A stretch of DNA of 64,000 bases from a bacterium (lineage in GTDB: Bacteria > Actinomycetota > Aquicultoria > Aquicultorales > Aquicultoraceae), in the NCBI GenBank assembly GCA_902810715.1, contig CADDYS010000001.1:1-64000 (forward strand), written 5' to 3'. The notes under the pieces are model-generated. The model saw nothing but the letters and a program-made list of their open reading frames with translations. It was not told the origin of the DNA and searched no databases. The position numbers and the translations under genes were made by a program. Position 1 is the first letter of the stretch; each line of letters starts with the position of its first letter. Below are positions 15,961 to 25,259 of the stretch, piece after piece.

Positions 15961-15989
15961 TTGACATTCTTTGTTTTTATCATTAGTGT
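15961..15989 (+). promoter_or_regulatory. promoter of the TPP riboswitch transcript
   Basis: TTGACA at 15961-15966, 17-bp spacer, TAGTGT at 15984-15989. It lies about 20 bp upstream of the aptamer. Confidence 0.6.
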
Positions 15990-16010
15990 ATGAGAAAAAG
16001 TATATGTATG

Positions 16011-16100
16011 TACGGGAGCCACTGTTGGTGGCTGAGAGGCTGGGTGTAACCCGGCGACCGTCTGAACCTGATCTGGGCAATACCAGCGAAGGGAACGTGT
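16011..16100 (+). ncRNA. TPP riboswitch (THI box)
   Basis: The conserved parts are all present: GGGAGCC, GGCTGAGAGG, ACCCGGCGACC, GAACCTGATCTGG and the 3' block CAGCGAAGGGAACGTG. A terminator follows at 16108-16141, then the thi4 gene, so thiamine pyrophosphate should switch off transcription. Confidence 0.95.
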
Positions 16101-16107
16101 TAGGTTG

Positions 16108-16141
16108 AAAAACCGTATCGTTTTGCTGGTACGGTTTTTTT
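16108..16141 (+). terminator. TPP riboswitch terminator
   Basis: AAAAACCGTATC pairs with GGTACGGTTTTT over about 12 bp and runs into T residues at 16135-16141. Expression platform of the upstream aptamer. Confidence 0.85.
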
Positions 16142-16197
16142 GTTTCGCGAGCGGATTAAAAATGAGTACGAAAAGTAATCAGGGGAGGTTATGAAAG

Positions 16198-17025
16198 ATG
16201 GAACGCAAGGCAATATTTGCTCCGGTAGGTGAAGCCTCTGTAACAAGGGCTATCGTCAGTGAATTTTTAGGTGAGTTTTTAGACTATATCGAAAGCGATG
16301 TAATTGTGGTAGGAGCTGGGCCGAGTGGATTAATGGCAGCAAGAGATATGGCCAAATCAGGCTTAAAGACAGTCGTCATAGAAAGCCATAATTACTTAGG
16401 TGGCGGTTTTTGGGCTGGTGGGTACTTAATGAATAAGGTTACCTTCAGGGCACCTACTGAAGACATATTAGAAGAACTAAGCATACCCTACAAAGAAATA
16501 GAGCCCGGCCATTTTGTATCTGACTCACCGCATGCGTGTTCCAAGTTAATTGCGGCTGCTTGTGATGCAGGGGCAAAAATAATTAATACAACCCGGGTTG
16601 AAGACTTGGTAGTGCGCGAGGATGCGGTATGTGGTGTTGTCATGAATTGGAGCGCGGTATCGTACATGCCAAAAGCAATTGGCTGTGTAGATCCGGTTAT
16701 GCTCCAGTCGAAATTAGTAATGGATGCGACCGGACACCACGCGCGAATCGTTGGACACTTGGAGAGACGCGGCATTTTGACCATGCCAGGCGAGGCAAAT
16801 ATGTGGGTCGATAGATCCGAAGATGGTGTAGTCGAAAAAACAGGTTTCGTGTATCCCGGTCTTCTTGTTATAGGTATGGCCGTTGCGACAGTTTATGGCC
16901 TTCCCAGAATGGGCCCAACCTTTGGCGGGATGCTTCTATCTGGTCGAAAGGCCGCTAGAATAGCCATCGGGTGTATAAAAGATATGGAGGCAAACTCGGC
17001 AGAGACGTTTGAATCAAAAGCATAG
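16198..17025 (+). CDS. thi4: Thi4-type thiamine thiazole synthase
   Basis: 275 residues of the Thi4 family: N-terminal dinucleotide fold VIVVGAGPSGLMAARDMA, GGGFWAGG, the IGCVDP segment, ATGHHARIV and a C-terminal RMGPTFGGMLLSG motif. The family makes the thiazole half of thiamine from NAD and glycine. Cys163 stands in the place of the sulfur-donating Cys205 of yeast Thi4; methanogen enzymes that use free sulfide have His there. By that residue this would be a single-turnover enzyme, notable in a sulfidogenic organism. Control by the TPP riboswitch supports the assignment. Confidence 0.88.
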   Translation: MERKAIFAPVGEASVTRAIVSEFLGEFLDYIESDVIVVGAGPSGLMAARDMAKSGLKTVVIESHNYLGGGFWAGGYLMNKVTFRAPTEDILEELSIPYKEIEPGHFVSDSPHACSKLIAAACDAGAKIINTTRVEDLVVREDAVCGVVMNWSAVSYMPKAIGCVDPVMLQSKLVMDATGHHARIVGHLERRGILTMPGEANMWVDRSEDGVVEKTGFVYPGLLVIGMAVATVYGLPRMGPTFGGMLLSGRKAARIAIGCIKDMEANSAETFESKA

Positions 17026-17121
17026 CTTAAGCTATTCTAAGAACTCAAGCTCGAATAGATACACACCAGGAGGAGTTGGTTTATACCAGTGCGCATCTTA
17101 GACAGGTCTAAACCAACTCCT
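17022..17121. repeat. palindromes and 13-bp inverted repeat after thi4
   Basis: ATAGCTTAAGCTAT (17022-17035) is a 14-bp palindrome covering the thi4 stop codon. AGGAGTTGGTTTA (17071-17083) pairs exactly with 17109-17121, and inside it TTAGAC-AG-GTCTAA (17098-17111) is another palindrome. The stems could terminate thi4 transcription, but no U tract is present. Confidence 0.6.
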
Positions 17122-17240
17122 ACTCAATTTAATCGGCTGTGTTAAAATTGTTCCAGCATCGCAGGCAAAAAGCATCGCAGAAAAAAGCCGGCGGTTCTTC
17201 TAACGCGAAATAACGTCCCCAAAGGTCAAAGGTTAAAAGT

Positions 17241-19583
17241 ATGACAGAAGGTAATCATACTCAGCCAAGAGGTCTCACAGAGGCTGAAGTAAAAGCACGA
17301 ATCGATCGCGGCGAGGTCAATAAGGTCGTCGAAACGACCGGTCGCACGTATATTGAGATTATCAGGTCAAATATCTTCACGCTTTTTAATGCAATCCTCG
17401 GTGTCTTGTTTGTTGTTATTCTTTTGTTTGGCTCGGCGCGGGATGCCCTGTTTGGATTTGTACTGATAAGCAATGCTCTCATCGGCATCGTTCAGGAGGT
17501 CCGCGCGAAATGGACTCTCGACCGCTTAACATTACTGAGTGCACCAAAGGCAAGGGTTATCCGTGACGGGAAGAAGCGAGAGATTCCTATGGGAGAAGTA
17601 GTACTTGATGATCTTCTTGCACTCCAACCCGGCGATCAAATTGTAGCAGATGGCGCGCTCGTTACACCTGAGGCTCTCTCTGTAGATGAGTCCATGCTTA
17701 CCGGTGAATCAGAGCCGGTTAATAAGGCCGATGGTGATACGGTGCTCTCAGGAAGTCTTGTAATTGCGGGGACGGGTATAATGCGGGCGACGAAAATCGG
17801 TGAGCAAGCATACGCCCGCAAACTTGCATTAGAGGCACGTCGTTTTAGCCCCGTGCGCTCAGAGCTTCAAGATGGCATTAATATCATCCTTCGCTATATA
17901 ACCTGGATAATGCCGCCGGCCGCATTTATCTTGATTGTAAGCCAGCTCCGCACGCATATTTCGTTGACGAATGCGGTTTCCGGCTCGGCAGCCGGCATTG
18001 TTGGAATGATACCTCAAGGGTTAGTGCTTCTTACCAGCGCGGCTTTTGCTGTTAGTATTATTTCTCTTGGTCGGCGTAATGTTCTCATACAGCAACTCCC
18101 GGCCGTTGAGGTTTTGGCAAGAGTGGACACACTCTGTCTCGATAAGACCGGCACCATCACAGAGGGAGCACTTGTTTTTGACCGTATCGAACCGTTTGAT
18201 TTTGGGAACGGCGCTATGGATGCGCTTGGTGCACTTGCGGCAGAATCCTCTTACCAAAACCCCACCCTTGCCGCGATTGCCGCGAAAGTACCTGCGCCAA
18301 AAGGATGGCATGTGACGAGCGCGGTTCCATTTTCATCAGCCCGAAAGTGGAGCGGGGCCAGCTTTGAAGAACGGGGCACCTGGATACTTGGTGCCCCAGA
18401 GGTGCTGCTTGGCGGGACGCCGCCCGGCAACACCATTCTCGCTCGCGTTAATGAGCAGGCTGAATTGGGTTCGCGGGTACTTCTACTTATGCGTGGCGAC
18501 GGCGCACTAAAAGACGAAATGCTTCCGGACAACGCCGCTCCAGCCGCTCTTGTCGTGCTCACCGAAAAGATACGCCCAGATGCAGCCCCGACACTCCATT
18601 ACTTCGAAGAGCAAGGTGTTACGGTTAAGGTGATATCGGGAGATAACCCTACGACAGTCGGCACAGTCGCTAAGCGTGCCGGCGTAAAGGTTACCGATGA
18701 GCCGGTTGATGCCCGCTCGCTGCCAACAGCAATCATCGACCTCGCTCGTGTCATGGAAGAGCACACAGTCTTTGGACGAGTATCGCCGCAGCAAAAACAA
18801 GCTATGGTAAAAGCTCTTCAGTCGAAAGGGCACACGGTTGCCATGACTGGAGATGGGGTAAATGATATCCTGGCCTTAAAGGATGCAGATCTTGGTATTG
18901 CAATGGGATCGGGTACATCAGCTACAAAATCTATTGCCGAGGTCGTTCTTCTAAACGGTGAGTTTTCGACTCTGCCCAGCGTAGTTGCCGAGGGGCGTCG
19001 TGTTATCGCCAACATAGAGCGTGTTGCCAACCTTTTTGTTACCAAAACCGTCTACGCCACCCTTATTACGGTCGCAATAGCCATCATCGGTGGGTCGTAT
19101 CCATTTTTACCTAGGCATATGACGCTGATTGATGCGTTAACTATCGGCACGCCGGCGTTCTTGCTATCATTCGCTCCAAGCAAAAAACGGTATCGTCCAG
19201 GCTTTATAGCCCGAGTACTCCGCTTCGCAATTCCTGCCGGAACGGTGGCAACATTGGCATTGCTGATATCGTATGAAATCGCGCTTCTGTATTATAAGGT
19301 AAGCCTTGTTCAGGCGCGCACTATTGCAGTTCTGGTTCTTGTATTAATCGGGTTTTGGGTGCTTGCACTCATATCTCGTCCTATTACTATGTGGAGAGCG
19401 GTTCTTATTATAGCGTTGGTCGGTGCTCTAGGGATTGTAATTGGCACCCCTGATATCCGCCAATTTCTTGCCCTTAGTTTTCCGGGGCCGGTTGAACTGG
19501 GCATGCTGGGAATTATTACAGGTGTTGCTATTATCCTGATAACCATTGCGATGCATTTTGTCGGCAGAGATAGTTTCGCTTGA
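17241..19583 (+). CDS. cation-transporting P-type ATPase (CtpE-like)
   Basis: 780 residues with all P-type landmarks: TGES actuator loop (DESMLTGESEP), phosphorylation motif DKTGT at Asp301, and hinge TGDGVNDILALKDADLGIAMGSG. Eight to ten membrane helices, no N-terminal metal-binding domain and no CPC motif, so not a heavy-metal pump of the P1B type. Overall form and segments such as TLDRLTLLSAPKARVIRDG recall mycobacterial CtpE, a calcium-uptake ATPase; ion specificity is inferred only from that likeness. The gene stands alone. Confidence 0.85.
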   Translation: MTEGNHTQPRGLTEAEVKARIDRGEVNKVVETTGRTYIEIIRSNIFTLFNAILGVLFVVILLFGSARDALFGFVLISNALIGIVQEVRAKWTLDRLTLLSAPKARVIRDGKKREIPMGEVVLDDLLALQPGDQIVADGALVTPEALSVDESMLTGESEPVNKADGDTVLSGSLVIAGTGIMRATKIGEQAYARKLALEARRFSPVRSELQDGINIILRYITWIMPPAAFILIVSQLRTHISLTNAVSGSAAGIVGMIPQGLVLLTSAAFAVSIISLGRRNVLIQQLPAVEVLARVDTLCLDKTGTITEGALVFDRIEPFDFGNGAMDALGALAAESSYQNPTLAAIAAKVPAPKGWHVTSAVPFSSARKWSGASFEERGTWILGAPEVLLGGTPPGNTILARVNEQAELGSRVLLLMRGDGALKDEMLPDNAAPAALVVLTEKIRPDAAPTLHYFEEQGVTVKVISGDNPTTVGTVAKRAGVKVTDEPVDARSLPTAIIDLARVMEEHTVFGRVSPQQKQAMVKALQSKGHTVAMTGDGVNDILALKDADLGIAMGSGTSATKSIAEVVLLNGEFSTLPSVVAEGRRVIANIERVANLFVTKTVYATLITVAIAIIGGSYPFLPRHMTLIDALTIGTPAFLLSFAPSKKRYRPGFIARVLRFAIPAGTVATLALLISYEIALLYYKVSLVQARTIAVLVLVLIGFWVLALISRPITMWRAVLIIALVGALGIVIGTPDIRQFLALSFPGPVELGMLGIITGVAIILITIAMHFVGRDSFA

Positions 19584-19731
19584 TAACTTCGCGTTTCACT
19601 CCTCCTAATGACAGTGAGAGAGGTTTGTCAGCATTCTCATAGCTTTGGTTATAATCATAAAGTAGATGAATATAGACTGAAGGGCAAGAAGGGTAAATAC
19701 GTATCGAATATCTAACCGGGGAGACCCATGA

Positions 19732-21378
19732 TTGGCGATGGATAAAGCAAGCGAGATCAAGATGGTCGGCCGCTTTACAGCCGAAGAGCTCGAGAAGGCG
19801 CGAGGAGCCATCTTCGATACAGCAATTGACATTATGTATATTTTTGATATCGATAGCTTGAAAATCCTTGATATGAACAGGCAGGGTTTACAAGAACTCG
19901 GCTATACAATAAAGGAAATACGACAGAAAGACTTCTATGATCTTCATGCCATCGAAGAGCGAGCACGGGCCATCGAGATAGTCGATATATACAGGAGAGA
20001 GGGCGAGATTCACAATATCCGCGACCTTCATCTTAGAAGAAAAAACGGAAGCCTTATCCCTGTTGAAAAAAACGGAAGGATTACAGAGGTTAATGGAAAG
20101 CCGATTGCCCACTGAATTTGCCGCGATATAACCCAGCGGATCGAGACAGAGCTTGAGATCCGTAAGAGGGTTGGGGACCTGGAGGCCCTAAAGTCATTTG
20201 CTCTTGATATATCATCTGGCCGGGATAAAAACGAGCTTTTCTATACGATAATTTCTGATACGGCGGATCTTCTTGAGGCTGATGTTGGAGGCATAGGTAT
20301 ACTTAATGAAGAAAGACAGATTATTTCTATCCCCGTTGTATATAACCTGCCGGATGCTCTTATCGGCACTAGTTTTAAGCTTAACTCGGATATTTTTAGT
20401 TTTGCTATTCGTACCGGCCAGGCGCAGCGTGTAGATAATTATCAGGAGGCTCATCTACAGGTAAAAGAATTTGCCGATGCCGGGCTGCTGGCAATGGCCG
20501 TTATACCGCTAAGGGCAAGAGGAAAGATATTAGGAGTCCTTTGGGCCTCCATGTTAAAACCCAAGCGTGTATTCTCCGATTATGATATGACGCTCTTTGA
20601 GTCCATTGGAGGCCAAGCTGCCGTGGCAATAGACAATATTAATCTTTTTGAGGAACAAAGATACATTTCAGAAACGCTTCAACGCGGTTTTCTTCCGAAG
20701 CGGTTACCCGAGTTAAAGAATACCGATATTGGTATATTTTACGCATCGGCAACCGAAGCAGCGGTAGTTGGCGGCGATTTCTATGATATTTTGCAGTCGC
20801 CTAATGATCAAGCAAGCATTTTTGTTGGAGATGTATCCGGCCAAGGGGTTGAAGCAACCACAGACGCAGCGATGGTGAAATATACGCTTAGAGCGGTTTC
20901 TTTTCAAAACCCCGATCCATCACATATATTAACTAAAGCTAACGCCGTTATCGCTAATCAACTTGCAGGCGGACATTTTATTACGCTCGTATATGGTTCT
21001 TATTATCCAGAAAGTGGGCAATTACTTTTGGGTATAGCAGGCCATCCATATCCGCTCTTATACTCGGCAGTTGACAAGCAGGTTACTCCGGTAGTCGGCA
21101 AGGATCCTGCGCTTGCTCTTATCCCGACCTATGAGTACACGAAAACAGAGCTTCGCCTGTCGTCTGGCGATATCCTTGTTTTTTATACAGACGGTATTAT
21201 TGAGCTGCGTCGGGAAAAAGAGTTCTTTGGGATGGAGAGGCTGGGCGATCTTATTATCAAATATTCAGGATTAAAGGCACAAGATATCACCAACAAGATT
21301 ATGGATGATGCCAGGGAGTTTGCGGAAGGTCGTCTAGCCGATGATATCGTTCTTATGGTTATTAAAAGGACAGGTTAA
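19732..21378 (+). pseudogene. PAS-GAF-PP2C (RsbU/SpoIIE-type) phosphatase with an in-frame TGA
   Basis: One continuous frame of 549 codons interrupted by TGA at 20113-20115 (codon 128). Before it is a PAS domain (FDTAIDIMYIFDIDSL); after it come the end of the PAS motif (CRDITQRIE), a GAF domain (about 150-310) and a PP2C phosphatase domain with metal-binding GGDFYDI and GDVSGQGVEA. Such proteins act on anti-anti-sigma factors. The part from the ATG at 20494 could be made as a PAS-less phosphatase. A nonsense mutation is simplest; no Cys is expected at that position, so selenocysteine is unlikely. Start TTG at 19732 or ATG at 19738. Confidence 0.8.
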
Positions 21379-21481
21379 GGGCTGCCTTTAGCCAAATTTA
21401 GACCATATATTGTATTACTGGTAATATTTAAGTAATCACTATACGTAAGTTCAGCGTTACGTCTAAATGGAGGTAGCATAA

Positions 21482-22168
21482 ATGGGAGCCGTCGTACTGT
21501 TATCTGGCGGTCTTGACTCAACAGTCTGCGCACTTCTCGCCGCCCGCAGCTTCCAAGCCGATCGGGTAGCTGCGCTGAATATCCTCTATGGGCAAAAACA
21601 CTCTAAAGAAGCTCAAGCCGCAAGGAAAATTGCCGGTTATCTTGGTTTAGGAAGCTATGAGCAACTTAAGCTTTCCGAGGGACTGTTTGGGGGAGCAGGA
21701 TCAACCCTCATTGATGCGGGTAAAGAGATTCCTTCGGGCCCCTATCCCGAGGAACCAGGACCGGTATCGACGTATGTCCCGTTTAGAAACGGAACCTTCA
21801 TATCAGTTGCTGCCGCCTACGCATTAAAAATCAATGCTGAGGCAATATATTTTGGAGCTCATGCCGAAGATGCGCTAAACTGGGCTTATCCAGATTGCAC
21901 TCCCGAGTTTCTTGGCGCAATGAAAAATGCGGTTTGGGTTGGGACATATCATAAGGTGCGCCTGATCACCCCTCTCGAATGGCTTACCAAAGCTGATATA
22001 GTAAAACTTGGTCGGGGGTTAGGTGCACCATTTGAGCTTACATGGTCATGCTACCAAGGCGGGGAAGAAGCATGCGGCAGATGTGCAACCTGCATATCTC
22101 GGCTTGAGGCATTTCGGGTAAATGGATTGATCGACCCAATTAAATACCGGGTAGTAAACGAGGGCTAA
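21482..22168 (+). CDS. queC: 7-cyano-7-deazaguanine synthase QueC
   Basis: 228 residues. N-terminal PP-loop LLSGGLDST, central HAEDALNWAYPDC and C-terminal zinc-binding cysteines (CYQGGEEACGRCATC). QueC converts carboxydeazaguanine to preQ0 with ATP and ammonia. First gene of a queCDEF operon for queuosine; ribosome-binding site GGAGGTAG. The upstream 100 bp carry an inverted repeat (ACGTAA/TTACGT near 21444-21463), but I do not recognise a preQ1 riboswitch. Confidence 0.95.
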   Translation: MGAVVLLSGGLDSTVCALLAARSFQADRVAALNILYGQKHSKEAQAARKIAGYLGLGSYEQLKLSEGLFGGAGSTLIDAGKEIPSGPYPEEPGPVSTYVPFRNGTFISVAAAYALKINAEAIYFGAHAEDALNWAYPDCTPEFLGAMKNAVWVGTYHKVRLITPLEWLTKADIVKLGRGLGAPFELTWSCYQGGEEACGRCATCISRLEAFRVNGLIDPIKYRVVNEG

Positions 22169-22169
22169 T

Positions 22170-22508
22170 ATGTTTGAAATTTATGTTCGTGAAGAAATCG
22201 CTGCAGCCCATTTCTTGCCGGAGCACGCCGGAAAATGTGCTAATTTACATGGCCATACATGGCTTATAGAAGTTACGATACGCTCAAGTGACTTAAAGGC
22301 CGGTATGGTAACCGACTTTACCGATGTCAAGGCAACATTAAGAGAACTTTTGCCCGACCATTCGCTCTTAAACGATATTATCGGCAATCCAACCGCCGAG
22401 AACTTGGCACAACATTTTTTCGGCGCATTGAAGCAAAGAATTCCGGGTGTGTTTAAGGTAACCGTTTGGGAATCGCGCAGCTCGGGGGCTGCTTACTTTG
22501 AAGATTAA
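22170..22508 (+). CDS. queD: 6-carboxytetrahydropterin synthase QueD
   Basis: 112 residues. Zinc-binding histidines in AAHFL and HGHTW and the catalytic Cys in GKCANLHGH are present; a C-terminal Glu (TVWES) binds the pterin. It converts dihydroneopterin triphosphate to carboxytetrahydropterin, the step before QueE. It begins 2 nt after the queC stop and overlaps queE by 11 nt, so the three are translationally coupled. Confidence 0.94.
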   Translation: MFEIYVREEIAAAHFLPEHAGKCANLHGHTWLIEVTIRSSDLKAGMVTDFTDVKATLRELLPDHSLLNDIIGNPTAENLAQHFFGALKQRIPGVFKVTVWESRSSGAAYFED

Positions 22509-23070
22509 TGAGATATTTTACTCTATCCAGGGGGAAGGCGTTAATACCGGGATTCCAACGGTGTTCGTGCGTCTTGCAGGGTGTAATTTGCGCTGTGAGT
22601 TTTGCGACACGACTTATACCTTCGATTCGGGATATGAGTTGAGCGAGCTTGATATTGTTAATGAGGTGAAGAGTCATACCTCAAAATGGGTTTGTATAAC
22701 CGGCGGGGAGCCTTTTATGCAGGATTTAAGGGCATTAACAGATCGACTTAAGACCGAGGGGTTCAACATTCAAATCGAGACCAACGGCACGATTTACCGG
22801 CCCGCTGCCTGCGATTGGTTAGTGCTAAGCCCTAAAAACGAGAAGAAACCGGATAACCGCATGTTAAATAAAGCAAATGAGATTAAAATAGTTGTCGATT
22901 CTCAAGACACCCTTGAAAAAGCTTCTACATTCGAAAAATGGGGAGAATATCACTCGGTTCAGCCGGTAAACAATAGAGAAGACATGATGGAGCTCTGCAT
23001 AAATTTCGTTAAGGCAAACCCTAATTGGCGATTAAGCACGCAGCTCCATAAATTTATAGGCATCAAGTAA
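22498..23070 (+). CDS. queE: 7-carboxy-7-deazaguanine synthase QueE
   Basis: 190 residues, a small radical SAM enzyme with CNLRCEFC (C-x3-C-x2-C), SIQGEGVNTG at the N terminus and the CITGGEPFMQ segment. It rearranges carboxytetrahydropterin to carboxydeazaguanine. The start TTG at 22498 lies inside queD. Length fits the short Gram-positive type. Confidence 0.94.
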   Translation: MKINEIFYSIQGEGVNTGIPTVFVRLAGCNLRCEFCDTTYTFDSGYELSELDIVNEVKSHTSKWVCITGGEPFMQDLRALTDRLKTEGFNIQIETNGTIYRPAACDWLVLSPKNEKKPDNRMLNKANEIKIVVDSQDTLEKASTFEKWGEYHSVQPVNNREDMMELCINFVKANPNWRLSTQLHKFIGIK

Positions 23071-23103
23071 GGATGAAAGCCAAAAAGTATTGTTGGAGGA
23101 TTT

Positions 23104-23478
23104 ATGGAGTTTAATATTCTTGGCAAAACAGCACAGGGGCCGTTGAGGGCCCTTGAAACATTTGAAAAACCGCCGAGCGTTCAAACGGTAGTGTTGAAAA
23201 GCGATGAGGTTACGAGCCTTTGCCCGGTGACAGGGCAACCCGATTGGGAAACAGTTGCAATCGAGTATGCTCCCGACAAGCTGTGTGTAGAAAGTAAGAG
23301 TCTCAAACTTTACCTGTGGAGTTTCAGAGAAGAGGGCTGTTTCTGCGAGTCTCTTGCCGACAGGATAGCAAATGACTTTTTTAATGCGTGCGGGCCGTTC
23401 TGGTGCAAGGCAACTGTAACGCAGAAGTCCCGAGGCGGAATCGAAATCACATCGGTTGCAGAAGTTAGAAGAGATTAA
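23104..23478 (+). CDS. queF: NADPH-dependent preQ0 reductase QueF (type I)
   Basis: 124 residues of the single-domain form. The catalytic Cys is in SLCPVTGQPD and the substrate Glu in CVESKSLKLY. It reduces the nitrile of preQ0 to preQ1, finishing the route encoded by this operon. Ribosome-binding site GGAGG 5 nt before the ATG. Presence of queF shows that preQ1 and then queuosine, not only preQ0, is the product. Confidence 0.95.
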   Translation: MEFNILGKTAQGPLRALETFEKPPSVQTVVLKSDEVTSLCPVTGQPDWETVAIEYAPDKLCVESKSLKLYLWSFREEGCFCESLADRIANDFFNACGPFWCKATVTQKSRGGIEITSVAEVRRD

Positions 23479-23530
23479 AAAAACAAATTGGGTATATGAT
23501 GAACCATATTAAATTTTTTGGGGTGGGCGG

Positions 23531-24460
23531 ATGTTTCCTGCTAGGGGTAGAATGTTATGGTATCGTCATGTTATTGTGTCACTTGCCGTGCTCGCAATTC
23601 TGATATTTACCTATCCTCAACCCGCCTGCGCGCAGGCGGGGCCTATTTCCCGTTTGCCCACCGACGAGAAAGTAGTGGCGCTTACGTTTGACGATATACC
23701 GCTACCCGGTACGACCGAGAAGCTTGTAAATATACTAAAAGAGGAGAGCGTCACAGCTACTTTCTTCCTTGAAGGCAAGGGGATTGCTGCATATCCCGCT
23801 CAGGCTCGCTATATAAGGGACAACGGGTTTGCGATAGGCAATCACACATATAGCCATCCGGTCCTACCCAGACTGACCGATGCGAGAATAATAGAAGAAG
23901 CCAGCGCAACGAGAAAGTGCGCTATAGACATCCTTGGGGTGGATACGGCGCCGTTTTTCAGATTGCCGTACGGCTCATACAACAGCAGAGTGATCTCGGC
24001 TCTTAATGGGGCGGGTTACACTGATATAATCGGTTGGACTATCGATACGAATGATTGGAAAGGCAGTATACCGGCCGGGAGTATAATACAAGTGGTGGAG
24101 AGCGGACTAAGACCTGGATCAATAATATTGATGCATGTAAGTTGTGATAATACGGTTCAGGCGTTGCCTACAATCATCCGGTTTATCAAGAGCCAGGGAT
24201 ATGGATTTACAGATATACCCACCTTTTATGGAATGCCCCAGCCTCAGCAACGTTCGCACGAGCAAACCGGTACCGGCGAAACCGACCAAAATGCAAAGCA
24301 GGCTAATCCATTGTCAACCGAGGATACTGCAACAAGTCCTGCGGATAAAGGGTATAGCCCGACCGAGGTTGTCGTCCAGGAAGAAGTTATTGAGCAAAAT
24401 ATTAGACCGAAGGTGCCCTATATTAAGACCACTCTACCTATTAACCCGCTAAGCCCATAG
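23531..24460 (+). CDS. secreted polysaccharide deacetylase
   Basis: 309 residues: N-terminal signal sequence ending near ACAQA, then a NodB/CE4 domain (about 45-230) with the catalytic TFDDIP and metal-binding HTYSHP motifs and RLPYGSYN, then a low-complexity Gln/Thr-rich tail of about 75 residues. It probably removes acetyl groups from cell-wall glycans outside the membrane. The codons for the signal-peptide end contain a perfect 20-bp palindrome (23621-23640). Confidence 0.88.
   Translation: MFPARGRMLWYRHVIVSLAVLAILIFTYPQPACAQAGPISRLPTDEKVVALTFDDIPLPGTTEKLVNILKEESVTATFFLEGKGIAAYPAQARYIRDNGFAIGNHTYSHPVLPRLTDARIIEEASATRKCAIDILGVDTAPFFRLPYGSYNSRVISALNGAGYTDIIGWTIDTNDWKGSIPAGSIIQVVESGLRPGSIILMHVSCDNTVQALPTIIRFIKSQGYGFTDIPTFYGMPQPQQRSHEQTGTGETDQNAKQANPLSTEDTATSPADKGYSPTEVVVQEEVIEQNIRPKVPYIKTTLPINPLSP
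23621..23640. repeat. perfect 20-bp GC palindrome inside the deacetylase gene
   Basis: CCCGCCTGCG followed by its reverse complement CGCAGGCGGG, with no loop. It encodes the region around the signal-peptidase site. Possibly a protein-binding site or the remnant of a palindromic repeat used as coding sequence. Confidence 0.9.
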
Positions 24461-24580
24461 TATGTTTCTACACCAAAAAGTCGCTTTCAATGCAGGTAGT
24501 AATATTAATTATAAGATATCCTGTATATCACTGATATATCTATAGATATAATGATTGATTAAATTAACAACAATTTGGAT

Positions 24581-24598
24581 TATAATAGGGTCACTATG
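24581..24598 (+). promoter_or_regulatory. TATAAT box 9 nt before the start codon (leaderless start)
   Basis: A perfect TATAAT at 24581-24586 is followed by nine bases and the ATG at 24596. Transcription would begin at or next to the start codon. The paralogous regulator gene at 42916 has exactly the same spacing. No good -35 is visible here. Confidence 0.6.
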
Positions 24599-25249
24599 AA
24601 AAGAATAAAAATTTTGCTAGCTGAAGATCATGTATTAGTAAGGCAAAGTCTCAGGGATTACCTCGAAAAAGAAGATGACTTAGAGGTAATCGGCGAGGCC
24701 GGCGACGGGGAAGAACTGGTGGCATTAGCCCAGCAGCTAAACCCAGACATCATTATTATGGATGTGGCCATGCCTAAGCTCAATGGGATCAAAGCCACGA
24801 AGAAAATAAAGGCGATGAATCTTCCCGTGCCGATACTTATACTTACGGCTTACGATATAGACCAATACATATTCTCGCTAATAGAGGCCGGTGCGGCAGG
24901 TTATTTGCTAAAAGATATTGATGGGGAAGAGCTCAAGGAAGGCATCCGTCGCGTAAGCAAGGGCGATTCCGTGCTTCACCCAACAGTGGCCCGCAAGCTG
25001 ATGGAGAGATTCAGAACTAACAGTAAAAGCCAGGACATGCGATCTTTTGAAATACTCACCGATCGAGAAATCGAGACCCTTGAGCTGGCTGCGCAAGGCA
25101 AGAGCAATAAGGAAATTGCTGATCATCTAAATGTAACCGTCCACACGGTCGAATCGCATCTTGGGCACATTTTCAACAAGCTGGGTGTCGGCTCTCGTAC
25201 CGAGGCGGTAGTTCTCGCTCTTAAAAAAGGCTGGATAGGCTTAGATTAG
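24596..25249 (+). CDS. NarL/LuxR-type response regulator
   Basis: 217 residues from the ATG at 24596: receiver domain (acidic pair AEDH, phospho-acceptor Asp56 in IIIMDVAMP, Lys in LLKDI) and a C-terminal LuxR helix-turn-helix (LTDREIETLELAAQGKSNKEIADHL). It forms a pair with the kinase 10 nt downstream. The pair is duplicated at 42916-45555; the receiver and HTH are nearly the same. No ribosome-binding site precedes the ATG, consistent with a leaderless message. Confidence 0.93.
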   Translation: MKRIKILLAEDHVLVRQSLRDYLEKEDDLEVIGEAGDGEELVALAQQLNPDIIIMDVAMPKLNGIKATKKIKAMNLPVPILILTAYDIDQYIFSLIEAGAAGYLLKDIDGEELKEGIRRVSKGDSVLHPTVARKLMERFRTNSKSQDMRSFEILTDREIETLELAAQGKSNKEIADHLNVTVHTVESHLGHIFNKLGVGSRTEAVVLALKKGWIGLD

Positions 25250-25259
25250 CCGATGTGAA

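Noticed and set aside
20113-20115. Second selenocysteine codon in the PP2C-type phosphatase
   Set aside because: The position in the PAS domain is not a conserved Cys and the following stem is not a convincing SECIS; a nonsense mutation is simpler.
21379-21481. preQ1 riboswitch before queC
   Set aside because: An inverted repeat is present but the short conserved preQ1 aptamer pattern is not.
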